From positions 1 to 19,610 of the forward strand of contig JAHHTO010000030.1 in assembly GCA_020024595.1 (NCBI GenBank): a stretch of 19,610 bases of DNA, given 5' to 3'. This document shows, piece by piece, positions 7,716 through 15,150 of the stretch. Every line of letters begins with the position of its first letter. Position 1 is the first letter of the stretch. Made by a program: the position numbers and the translations under genes. Source of the stretch: Schaedlerella sp. (GTDB lineage: Bacteria; Bacillota; Clostridia; Lachnospirales; Lachnospiraceae). The notes beneath the pieces were generated by a model. The model searched no databases, had not been told where the DNA came from, and saw nothing but the letters and a program-made list of their open reading frames with translations.

Positions 7716-9110
7716 GTGAGAAAAAGAATCCTTTTTGGTGCGGGAGTCTACGCTAGAAAATATGCAGCATTGTTAGAGTATCTTCAAATGGATTTTGATT
7801 ATTTTGCTGACAATGATCCAACAAAATGGGGAAAGACTCTCTTCGGGAAAGAGATTATTTCACCCAGCAGGTTAGCGGAATTTGAAGATTGCGAAATAAT
7901 AATCTCCTGTTCTGACAAAGTGGCAATTAGGCAGCAACTATATCAAATGAACCTGATTACGGCTGTTCGAGATACAAAAGAAATGTATCACCTGCTAGAA
8001 AAAAAGATGCAGCAAGACCATCTTGCTTCTCATAGGGGCGTTTGTACCATTCCTGAAAAGCGTAGGGGTGAACCCACAATCATTGTAGATATGTATGAGG
8101 GCCTTGGGTGGAGTGGTACAGACCAGTGGGCAGTAAACTTGTCATACCAGCTTAACCAGCATGGAAAGAAAGCGTATTTGCTAGGGCGAATTGGGCAAAC
8201 GCCGTTGGATGAAAAATATGAGCAATACATGCATCGGATGGAAGACAAAGAGACGATCTTAAGTATAGTTAATTGGTATGAAGAAAATTTACCAATTACT
8301 GTGATTAATAATTATGCCGGTTCTGCATATTTAGCAGCTGTGATCACAAAACTCAACCATCCAGGGCAAGTAAAAATTGTTTCGGTGATACATAATGATA
8401 TACAAAGCCTTTTTGATGCACACATGCTATTAAGCGAGTATTTAGATTCGGTCTTTTGTGTTAGCAATGAGATTTGCCGGAAAATGAAGCGCTTATATGC
8501 ATTTGATGAGAAAAAATACTTCTTTAAGGAACAACCGATTCCTGTTGCAATAAATTTTGAGAAGGATGAAAAGCCTCTTCTTAGAATTGGATATGCGGGC
8601 CGCCTAGCCTGCCAACAAAAAAGAGCAGATCTATTGCCTGACCTCATAAATGAACTGGAAAATGCTCAGATCAATTACACATTACAAATTGCAGGAGATG
8701 GTGAATGTAAGTACATGCTTGAAAAGTATGTCCATCAGAAAAATCTGCAAGAAAAGATACAGTTATTGGGGCGTATTCCAAAAGAAAAAATGGAAGGGTT
8801 CTGGATGAATCAGAACGTGTTTATTAATATCTCTGAATTTGAGGGAACCAGTTTATCCATGCTGGAAGCTATGGCCTATGGATGCGTTCCAGTTGTCACA
8901 GACGTTAGTGGAGCGAGGGAATTTATTACTAAGGGAGAAAATGGATACATCTGTGAAATTGGGAATTTCTCGGAAATGGCACACTGTATCAAAGAACTGG
9001 ATCAAAGGCGAGATAAATTACGAAAATATGGGCAGGAAAGCAGAAAACGAATAATTGAGCGATGCAATCCGGAAAGTTATATCCAATTTTGGATAACATC
9101 GATTGTATAA
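7716..9110 (+). CDS. Glycosyltransferase family 4 with N-terminal FGAG module
   Basis: Predicted GT-B retaining glycosyltransferase, 464 residues. An N-terminal module with LFGAGVYARKY (6-16) and ADNDPTKWGK (31-40) resembles the nucleotide-binding-like half domain in the neighbouring FkbM protein. The GT1/GT4 region then has a donor-side start IGYAGRL (290-296) and the E-x7-E motif in EFEGTSLSMLE (Glu376, Glu384), followed by GCVPVVTDVSGAREF. The open frame extends upstream to 7572 within the SDR gene, but GTG 7716 has GAGGTGA (7704-7710) 5 bp upstream and begins with MRKRILFGAG, so it is the likely start. The stop overlaps a possible ATG of the next gene (TAATG at 9108-9112), indicating coupled translation. 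Donor and acceptor unknown; probably cytoplasmic or membrane-associated. Confidence 0.85.
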   Translation: MRKRILFGAGVYARKYAALLEYLQMDFDYFADNDPTKWGKTLFGKEIISPSRLAEFEDCEIIISCSDKVAIRQQLYQMNLITAVRDTKEMYHLLEKKMQQDHLASHRGVCTIPEKRRGEPTIIVDMYEGLGWSGTDQWAVNLSYQLNQHGKKAYLLGRIGQTPLDEKYEQYMHRMEDKETILSIVNWYEENLPITVINNYAGSAYLAAVITKLNHPGQVKIVSVIHNDIQSLFDAHMLLSEYLDSVFCVSNEICRKMKRLYAFDEKKYFFKEQPIPVAINFEKDEKPLLRIGYAGRLACQQKRADLLPDLINELENAQINYTLQIAGDGECKYMLEKYVHQKNLQEKIQLLGRIPKEKMEGFWMNQNVFINISEFEGTSLSMLEAMAYGCVPVVTDVSGAREFITKGENGYICEIGNFSEMAHCIKELDQRRDKLRKYGQESRKRIIERCNPESYIQFWITSIV

Positions 9111-9130
9111 TGGTGAACAGGACAAAACGA

Positions 9131-10366
9131 ATGAATGAAATGTTGATATTTATTTACCCCACTATGAATCCAATCGGCGGTATCCAAGAATATATATATT
9201 ATCATGTTCAAAATGCACTCAATGCTGGAACTAGGGTAGGATGGATAAAATCAAAAGATGGGGAAGTACATGATGGATTAAAGGATGTTATGGATGCGCC
9301 AACTCTTTGGGTACGAGATGAAGTGAATTTTCAGGAACTGCAATCATATTTGCGAGAAAACGCAATAACAAAGTTAAATATCATTACATTTGCTATGTTT
9401 GACTTTGAAACTGCAGAGATCACAAAAAAAAATATCACAACATGCCCTGTAAATACATTTTATTTTGTGCCTCATTTTGAAGGAGCCTACTATTATCTGG
9501 AAGAATACTTTGAGCATGATCAAGCAGCAATTATTCAAAAGCAGCTATCAGAACTGTATCTGGCAATGCAACAAAATGGGAATTTATATTATTTTGATAA
9601 AAAACATGAGCAATCGATGCATGAGCACTATGGCATTCCGATTGAAAAGCCAGCAGAGTTCCTTGTTCCTTTGGCTTTTGAGAATCTCCCATTTGATTCT
9701 CAGAAAGTCTGGAACCTCTATCATAGAAGCCGTTTTAATATTTTAATTGTTTCCAGGATGTTTTTCCCACATAAAGGATTCATGATTGGGGCATTAAAGG
9801 CATTCATTCGTTTGAAGCCGCAATATGGACAACTAGAACTGACAGTAGTTGGTGATGGGGAAGGAATGGAGCGTTTTAAAAAAATAGTATCCGAATGCCC
9901 TGAGGAAACATCAAAGGATATTCATTTAATCGGAACAGTTCCTCCTCGACAGTTATACAAGTATTATGACGACGCAAATCTTTTAATATCTGTAGCTGGA
10001 TGTTTGTTAGGTGGGGCAAGGCGGGGAATCTTATCTATTCCTGCGCAGCACTATTCCTACAGCTGTGATGGCTATGGATTTTTACCAGACTGTGTAAATT
10101 GTAGTCTAGAAACACGAAATGGAATATCAATAGATACTCTCATTAAGCAGGCAATTCAGATGTCATATGAAACTTACTATGAACTATGTTTAAGAACAAG
10201 CATGTGTTATAACAAAATTATATCTGAAAACAACTCCAAAACACTGATGAGTCTGGAGAATGTAAATAGTTGTTATACATTGTCGAATGAACAAATTGAA
10301 CTTATAGAAAAAGCAAAAAAACAGCGGGAATGGCGAATCAAACATCATATCCGTTCATCTAGATAA
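9131..10366 (+). CDS. GT-B fold glycosyltransferase, atypical acceptor-side motif
   Basis: Likely glycosyltransferase acting in the same assembly line as the preceding GT4. An N-terminal FIYPTMNPIGGIQEYIYY segment resembles the Gly-rich loop of GT4 proteins. ILIVSRMFFPHKG followed by LTVVGDGEGMERF and IHLIGTVPPRQLYKYYDDANLLIS is the canonical GT4 nucleotide-sugar-binding half. After this the usual E-x7-E segment is not recognisable; AGCLLGGARRGILSIPAQ occupies the place. Two starts are possible: ATG 9110, overlapping the previous stop, and ATG 9131 with CAGGA (9118-9122) 8 bp upstream. I list 9131; the difference is seven residues. The C-terminus is lysine/arginine-rich, suggesting membrane-surface association (inference). 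AT-rich, as its neighbours are. Confidence 0.75.
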   Translation: MNEMLIFIYPTMNPIGGIQEYIYYHVQNALNAGTRVGWIKSKDGEVHDGLKDVMDAPTLWVRDEVNFQELQSYLRENAITKLNIITFAMFDFETAEITKKNITTCPVNTFYFVPHFEGAYYYLEEYFEHDQAAIIQKQLSELYLAMQQNGNLYYFDKKHEQSMHEHYGIPIEKPAEFLVPLAFENLPFDSQKVWNLYHRSRFNILIVSRMFFPHKGFMIGALKAFIRLKPQYGQLELTVVGDGEGMERFKKIVSECPEETSKDIHLIGTVPPRQLYKYYDDANLLISVAGCLLGGARRGILSIPAQHYSYSCDGYGFLPDCVNCSLETRNGISIDTLIKQAIQMSYETYYELCLRTSMCYNKIISENNSKTLMSLENVNSCYTLSNEQIELIEKAKKQREWRIKHHIRSSR

Positions 10367-10387
10367 AGACGTTGAGGAGTGGAATTT

Positions 10388-11329
10388 ATGCATCGTTCAT
10401 CGTATCTCCGCATGGAATATCTATTAAAATATTATAGTTGCTATTGGAGAAAAAAAGAGTTTATAAGTGTGCTTGATATTGGTTCTTATGATATGAATGG
10501 CTCCTACAAAGCTTTATTTTCCAGTGATCAGTACAGATATACAGGTTTAGATATGGTTGAGGGGCCTAATGTGGATGTTGTTCCTAAAAACATCTACTCT
10601 TGGGACGAATTCAAGAGTGAGTCGTTTGATCTTGTTATATCAGGACAGGCATTTGAACATGTTGAATATCCTTGGCTGACAATCAGAGAAATTGAAAGAG
10701 TATTAAAGCCGTCAGGCTTTTGCTTTATTACAGCACCAAATGCAGGAAAGGAACATAAGACTCCCACAGACTGCTATAGATACTTCGCAGATGGTTTTAG
10801 GGCATTGGCGAAGTGGGCCAATCTTACTGTGCACAGCGTTGCGATAGCAGGCGTTCCCGATTATCCAGCAAGCGATGAGTGGTTTAGTGACTGGAATGAT
10901 GCAACGCTGGTTGCACAAAAGGCTCCTGCAACAAAAGTAACACGTCCTGATCCCTTTCAATGGGAGATGCACTATGGAATGGATGGGGAGGCCATATATC
11001 TACCGCATATTGATGCCTTGAATCGCAGATTGGAAAATATAATCCATCAGGCTCCAGATAAGAAGGTTGCTTTATTTGGCGCAGAGTATGTTGGGAGACA
11101 GATTGTTGACTTGCTTGGAAGCGAGAAGGTTCATTATTTTGTAGATAATGATATTCAAAAGATAGGTACATATACAAAGGGCAAAGAGGTAATTTCTCTT
11201 GATCAATTCAGCAAAATTAGCGATGATTACCTCTGTATAATTTCGGCTTCTTTTAATGCATCTAAAGAAATTAAGAAGCAGCTAGAGAGATGTAATATTA
11301 CATGCTTCACACTATACCCACAGATTTAA
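10388..11329 (+). CDS. Class I SAM methyltransferase with C-terminal FGAG module
   Basis: Probable sugar or glycan methyltransferase of the Methyltransf_11 type, 313 residues. VLDIGSYDMNGSY (28-40) is the SAM-binding glycine loop, YTGLDMVEGPNVD (51-63) carries the acidic residue after beta-2, FDLVISGQAFEHV (80-92) is motif IV-like, and RVLKPSGFCFITAPN (104-118) is the motif after beta-4. A second module begins near 226: VALFGAEYVGRQ (227-238) and YFVDNDIQKIG (250-260), the same FGAG/DND pattern found at the N-termini of the FkbM protein and the GT4. Start: an in-frame GTG at 10379 overlaps the Shine-Dalgarno itself (TTGAGGAG, 10372-10379), while ATG 10388 has an 8-bp spacer and is preferred. 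It closes the AT-rich block; a non-coding junction follows. Confidence 0.82.
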   Translation: MHRSSYLRMEYLLKYYSCYWRKKEFISVLDIGSYDMNGSYKALFSSDQYRYTGLDMVEGPNVDVVPKNIYSWDEFKSESFDLVISGQAFEHVEYPWLTIREIERVLKPSGFCFITAPNAGKEHKTPTDCYRYFADGFRALAKWANLTVHSVAIAGVPDYPASDEWFSDWNDATLVAQKAPATKVTRPDPFQWEMHYGMDGEAIYLPHIDALNRRLENIIHQAPDKKVALFGAEYVGRQIVDLLGSEKVHYFVDNDIQKIGTYTKGKEVISLDQFSKISDDYLCIISASFNASKEIKKQLERCNITCFTLYPQI

Positions 11330-11554
11330 AGTGAAAAAGAGCAGGCCCTGATGACTATTTTGCATGACGTGGAAGATTCGATGGTGCATATTGAAATTCT
11401 CAAAGCTACAAAAGAACACTGCTTACGGCATGCAAGAAAAAGTGTGAAGAGTTGTCAGTGTAGCCATGGAAAAAACGTTTGTGTGGCCTCTTTTTAGTTG
11501 ATAAATACGCATTATAAAGGCGGATCATTCATTTGCAAATGCGCACTATGCCAA

Positions 11555-11585
11555 TTGCACTAAAAGCATAACGTGTGAATATGAA
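11555..11585 (+). promoter_or_regulatory. Weak candidate promoter upstream of the ATP-grasp operon
   Basis: TTGCAC (11555-11560) and TATGAA (11580-11585) resemble sigma-A -35 and -10 boxes but with a long 19-bp spacer. An alternative -10, TATACT (11603-11608), has no good -35. The long gap before a new tightly packed gene run makes a promoter here likely, but the exact boxes are uncertain. Confidence 0.25.
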
Positions 11586-11616
11586 TTCTAGGGTGAACTT
11601 ATTATACTCGTACCTC

Positions 11617-11648
11617 CTGTACAAAGTGGTGAAGTCCTTGGTGTACAG
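11617..11648 (+). promoter_or_regulatory. Leader hairpin upstream of ATP-grasp gene
   Basis: CTGTACA (11617-11623) is the exact reverse complement of TGTACAG (11642-11648). Inside, AAG (11624-11626) can pair with CTT (11637-11639) across a GG bulge, giving a 10-bp imperfect stem with a 10-base loop. It lies 65 bp before the chosen start codon, in the expected 5' leader. It could be an operator for a dimeric repressor or an mRNA structure. No T-run follows. Confidence 0.4.
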
Positions 11649-11712
11649 AATATTCTAATATCAAAAAGAGGGTTATCAGGTGCGCAAGGACGATTTGAGA
11701 AGGGTAAAAAGG

Positions 11713-12912
11713 ATGAAAAAAGCACTCCTGTTAAATGCAAGCCATAACGATCTTGGGTTGATCAGAGCTCTGAGAAAGCTTGGATTTTACATCATCACAA
11801 CAGGAATTTGGGAGAACCTTCCAGGACAGAAATTTGTAGATGAGTATATCAAGGCAGACTATTCTGATAAAGAACTGATTCTATCCATTGCAAAAGAAAA
11901 TAAAATAGATGCAATTTGCCCATGCTGCAATGATTTTGGGGTATATACTGCTGCTTATGTGGCAGAAAAGCTCAAACTGGGTGAATATGATTCTTACAGA
12001 ACAACATGCATTCTGCACAATAAAGACAAGTTCAAGGCTTTTGCAAAAAAATATCAGCTGCTCTCACCGGTTTCAGAATCGTTTTCTGATGAGGAGACAG
12101 CTGTTGAAAATGCGCAGCATATGCAGTTCCCACTGATCGTAAAACCAACAGATGCAAGTGCAGGCAATGGCGTGAGCAAGGTAGAGAGCCCGCTCTTTTT
12201 GCAAAATGCTGTGAAAATTGCCTTTAACTCCTCCAGAATCCATAAGATTGTGGTTGAACCGTATGTGGAAGGAAGTCAGCATGGATTTTGCACATTCTTG
12301 ATCAATAAAAAAGTCAAAGCATATTGCACAAATAACGAGTATTCCATAGTCAATCCGTATCGAGTAGAAATTGATACATACCCTGCAAGCACTGCACAGG
12401 AAATCCATCAGATTCTGATTCAGCAGGTTGAAAAAATTGCAGAACTGTTGGAATTGAAAGATGGCATCTTCCATCTGCAGTATGTTCTAAAGGATGGAAA
12501 ACCGTGGATTCTTGAAGTTATGAGAAGAGTTTTGGGCAATATGTATTCTGTGCCGGCTAATATGCTCACTGGGATTGATTGGGATTACTGGGAAGTGCGT
12601 GCACGGTGCGGATTGGGATGCAGTCAGTTTCCAGAGTCGGTATGCCAAGAGGGCTATTATGCATATAAAGCAATTATGGCAAGTGAAAATGGAAGAATCA
12701 AAGAGATTCATATTCCACACCAATATGATAAATATATCTTTCAGTACTTTTTTCTACATCAAGAAGGAGATCGGATAGAAGCCTACCAGAAGGAACCGAT
12801 TGGATTTCTCTTTATGATGTTTTCATGCGAAGAAGAAATGCTGGATGTGTTGGTTGAAAACTATAGAAATGATCTGGTCGTCATGGAACAGGAATCGGGA
12901 GAAGGACTATGA
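11713..12912 (+). CDS. ATP-grasp family ligase
   Basis: Predicted carboxylate-amine (or similar) ligase that forms an acyl-phosphate intermediate with ATP. The 399-residue protein opens with MKKALLLNASHNDLGLIRALRKLGF, the Rossmann-like pre-ATP-grasp domain of carbamoyl-phosphate-synthase-like and biotin-carboxylase-like ligases. ATP-binding elements: FPLIVKPTDASAGNGVSKV with Lys144 and its glycine loop, VVEPYVEG with Glu182, and WILEVMRRVLGN with Glu268 as metal ligand. The usual E-x-N ligand pair is not obvious (EVM), so metal binding may be shifted. Start: GTG 11680 also has an AGAGGG upstream, but ATG 11713 has AGAAGGG at an 8-bp spacer and begins exactly at the conserved N-terminus. Its stop overlaps the next start by 4 bp (ATGA), so the two are translationally coupled. 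Substrate unknown. Confidence 0.82.
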   Translation: MKKALLLNASHNDLGLIRALRKLGFYIITTGIWENLPGQKFVDEYIKADYSDKELILSIAKENKIDAICPCCNDFGVYTAAYVAEKLKLGEYDSYRTTCILHNKDKFKAFAKKYQLLSPVSESFSDEETAVENAQHMQFPLIVKPTDASAGNGVSKVESPLFLQNAVKIAFNSSRIHKIVVEPYVEGSQHGFCTFLINKKVKAYCTNNEYSIVNPYRVEIDTYPASTAQEIHQILIQQVEKIAELLELKDGIFHLQYVLKDGKPWILEVMRRVLGNMYSVPANMLTGIDWDYWEVRARCGLGCSQFPESVCQEGYYAYKAIMASENGRIKEIHIPHQYDKYIFQYFFLHQEGDRIEAYQKEPIGFLFMMFSCEEEMLDVLVENYRNDLVVMEQESGEGL

Positions 12913-14090
12913 ATCGTCAAGGGAAAATCTGTTTGGGAGTTGCAGGAGCGGGACGTGCAGCTGAATTGCACATGAATGCATTGAGAAGATTTTCAGGTGT
13001 CCCACTGTGTTTCAAGAGAATTGTTGCAAGAAGATGGCCCCAAGTGAACGAAATGAAGGAACGATATGGGTTTCAAGAGGCATCTTTGGAATTTGAAGAT
13101 TTAATCAATGATCCCGATATCGACATTGTTGACATATGTACTCCTCCATATATTCACGAAGAAATGATCAAAAAAGCTATGAGTGCTGGAAAGCACGTTA
13201 TTTGTGAAAAACCGCTCAGCGGCTATTTTGGAAACAGTCAGGAAAACATGCCGATTGGTTTATATGTACCCAAAAGTCAGATGTACGATGAATTACTGGC
13301 CTCAATGGACGATTTGCGCTCCTGCATTGAAGCTTCCGGCAAAAAATTTATGTATGCAGAAAACTTTATTTATGCACCTGCCGTATTGAAAGCCAGCGAA
13401 ATTATAAAAAAGAAAAAGAGCAAGATCCTTTATGCAAAAGGGGAAGAGAGTTTGAAAGGGTCGAGTTCCCCTGTTGCAGGTGAATGGTGTAAAACTGGCG
13501 GCGGAACCTTCATAAGAACAGGAATACACCCATTGTCTGCTATTTTATGGCTAAAAAAAGTAGAAGCAGAGGCAAGAAATGAAGATATAAAGGTGGTTAG
13601 TGTTCTTGCGGATATGGAACGCATTACCCCGCAGTTGTCGGCTTACGAACATCGACACATTGCAGCAAGACCAGTTGATGTAGAGGACTGTGCAACCGTT
13701 ATTTTGAAATTTTCTGACAAATCAAGAGCAGTTATCACTGCAACAGATACGCTATTGGGTGGCAGTAAAAATGATATAGAGTTGTACTGCAATGATGCCG
13801 TTATCAAATGCAAATTGACAATGTCCAATTTGATGGATACCTATTTTTTGGATGAGGATCACTTAAATGATCTTTATTTATCTGAGATGTTACCCTCCAA
13901 GGTTGGATGGAACCACCCTTTTTTAGAGGATGAGATCATCAGAGGATATACGGATGAAATGAGAGATTTCATCGAATCAGTGTATTATGACAGAGCTCCA
14001 AAAGCAGGATTTGACATTGCTTATGATACAATTAAAGTTGTTTATGCGGCCTATAAATCGGCTGATATTGGACAAACAGTAAATATGTAA
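12909..14090 (+). CDS. Gfo/Idh/MocA-family oxidoreductase
   Basis: NAD(P)-dependent oxidoreductase, typically acting on a sugar, inositol or nucleotide-sugar hydroxyl. The 393-residue protein has a dinucleotide-binding GVAGAGRAAELH (10-21), DIVDICTPPYIHEE (72-85), the family catalytic lysine in HVICEKPLSG (96-105, Lys101), and a C-terminal-domain GGGTFIRTGIHPLSAIL segment containing the second active-site histidine. Length is somewhat longer than the 330-350 average, with an insertion around 106-125. ATG 12909 overlaps the ATP-grasp stop by 4 bp, and GGGAGAAGG lies just ahead. The pairing with an ATP-grasp ligase and DAHP synthase suggests that it prepares or modifies a small-molecule precursor rather than a bulk sugar nucleotide (inference). 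Confidence 0.88.
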   Translation: MNRQGKICLGVAGAGRAAELHMNALRRFSGVPLCFKRIVARRWPQVNEMKERYGFQEASLEFEDLINDPDIDIVDICTPPYIHEEMIKKAMSAGKHVICEKPLSGYFGNSQENMPIGLYVPKSQMYDELLASMDDLRSCIEASGKKFMYAENFIYAPAVLKASEIIKKKKSKILYAKGEESLKGSSSPVAGEWCKTGGGTFIRTGIHPLSAILWLKKVEAEARNEDIKVVSVLADMERITPQLSAYEHRHIAARPVDVEDCATVILKFSDKSRAVITATDTLLGGSKNDIELYCNDAVIKCKLTMSNLMDTYFLDEDHLNDLYLSEMLPSKVGWNHPFLEDEIIRGYTDEMRDFIESVYYDRAPKAGFDIAYDTIKVVYAAYKSADIGQTVNM

Positions 14091-14105
14091 GAGTGCAGAT
14101 TAACA

Positions 14106-15131
14106 ATGAAAAGAATTAAAAGAATCCCACCAGTGGAAGAAGTACTGGAGAAGTATCCAATCACACATGCAGAAAAAGACCTGCGCAGCAGAAAGCTGAT
14201 GGAGCTCAAGGGCATTTTTAATGGGAGCATTAAAAAGAAGATCTTGATCATCGGGCCGTGTTCGGCCGATCGAGAGGATGCAGTGCTGGAATATGCTGAA
14301 CGGCTGAATAGACTGCAAAAACAGGTGGAGGACGTTCTGTTTATCATTCCGCGTGTTTATACAAGCAAGCCTAGAACCAGCGGAAAAGGATACAAAGGGC
14401 TGTTACATTGTCCGGACTTTCAGGATGCACAGGAAGATCTTTCACGTGGAATTGTAGCGATGCGATCTATTCATCAGAAGATCGTACAGAATTGCCAAAT
14501 GTTTTCGGCTGATGAGATGCTATATCCCGATATGCTTCCGTATATTGCGGATCTACTATTGTATATTGCGGTTGGAGCCAGATCTGTTGAGGATCAGCAG
14601 CATCGGCTTGTTGCAAGTGGTGTAGATGTTCCGGCAGGAATGAAAAATCCCACAAGTGGCAATTTGTCAGTCATGCTCAACGGCATTCAAGCAGCTCAAG
14701 CTGCCCAGAGAATTGTTTACAATGGCTGGGAAGTTCAGACAGATGGCAACCCCTATGCACATGGCATTCTGCGTGGCTATGTGGATTATGCAGGAATCAA
14801 TCATCCCAATTACCAGTTGGAGAGTGTTGAAAAGCTGTATAATCAATATCAGCAGGAAGGAATCATGAACTGTTCGATATTGGTCGACTGCAATCATTCC
14901 AATTCCAATAAAGACTATTCATTACAGGGAAAAATTGCGATGGAAACCTTTGATATGATCCGGCAAGACAGCAGAATGAACCAGTTCATCAAAGGACTCA
15001 TGATTGAAAGCTATTTAATGGATGGCGCACAAAAGTTTGGAATGAATGAGTATGGAAAATCTGTAACAGATGCATGCTTGGGGTGGGAAAAAACAGAAGA
15101 GCTTGTATTGCGCCTGTCAGAAATGCTTTAA
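14106..15131 (+). CDS. aroF: Class I 3-deoxy-7-phosphoheptulonate (DAHP) synthase
   Basis: Condenses phosphoenolpyruvate with erythrose-4-phosphate to DAHP, the entry step of the shikimate pathway. The 341-residue length and motifs match the AroF/G/H family: IIGPCSADREDAV (48-60) with metal ligand Cys52, IPRVYTSKPRT (81-91), VGARSVEDQQHR (156-167), His219 before ILRG, DCNHSNSNK (261-269) with Asp261, and MIESYL (299-304) with Glu301. The full metal set appears intact. The usual DCNHANSGK is changed at two places (A to S, G to N). The Shine-Dalgarno is weak (GAGTGCAG, ending 8 bp before ATG), and the gene begins 15 bp after the oxidoreductase stop. The location inside a glycan cluster, with no other shikimate gene nearby, suggests a specialised paralogue. 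It could instead be the organism's housekeeping copy. The symbol denotes family only. Confidence 0.9.
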   Translation: MKRIKRIPPVEEVLEKYPITHAEKDLRSRKLMELKGIFNGSIKKKILIIGPCSADREDAVLEYAERLNRLQKQVEDVLFIIPRVYTSKPRTSGKGYKGLLHCPDFQDAQEDLSRGIVAMRSIHQKIVQNCQMFSADEMLYPDMLPYIADLLLYIAVGARSVEDQQHRLVASGVDVPAGMKNPTSGNLSVMLNGIQAAQAAQRIVYNGWEVQTDGNPYAHGILRGYVDYAGINHPNYQLESVEKLYNQYQQEGIMNCSILVDCNHSNSNKDYSLQGKIAMETFDMIRQDSRMNQFIKGLMIESYLMDGAQKFGMNEYGKSVTDACLGWEKTEELVLRLSEML

Positions 15132-15150
15132 GCAATGGAAGGTGTTCGTT

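Larger units (their letters stand above)
11330..11712. other. Non-coding junction between two operon blocks
   Basis: About 380 bp without a convincing gene. The frame of the upstream methyltransferase stays open after its stop to a TAG at 11495-11497. The segment from ATG 11351 (48 codons) begins MTILHDVEDSMVHIEILKA, which faintly recalls the start of LicD-type proteins but soon loses any pattern. It may be a decayed fragment or chance. A 12-bp palindrome CATTTGCAAATG lies at 11530-11541 and a hairpin at 11617-11648. No clear intrinsic terminator with a T-run was found. The junction coincides with a rise in GC content and probably separates two transcription units. Confidence 0.55.

Noticed and set aside
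9062..9130. Upstream extension of the second glycosyltransferase frame
   Set aside because: It overlaps the preceding GT4; starts at 9110 or 9131 fit spacing and the conserved N-terminus.
12073..12474. Antisense open frame of 133 codons opposite the ATP-grasp gene
   Set aside because: No ribosome binding site or recognisable domain; it is a shadow of a well-supported gene on the other strand. The other long antisense frames in the window were rejected on the same grounds.
15070..15150. Upstream extension of the pyruvyl transferase frame
   Set aside because: It lies inside the DAHP synthase C-terminus; GTG 15151 with GGAAGGTG is the better start.
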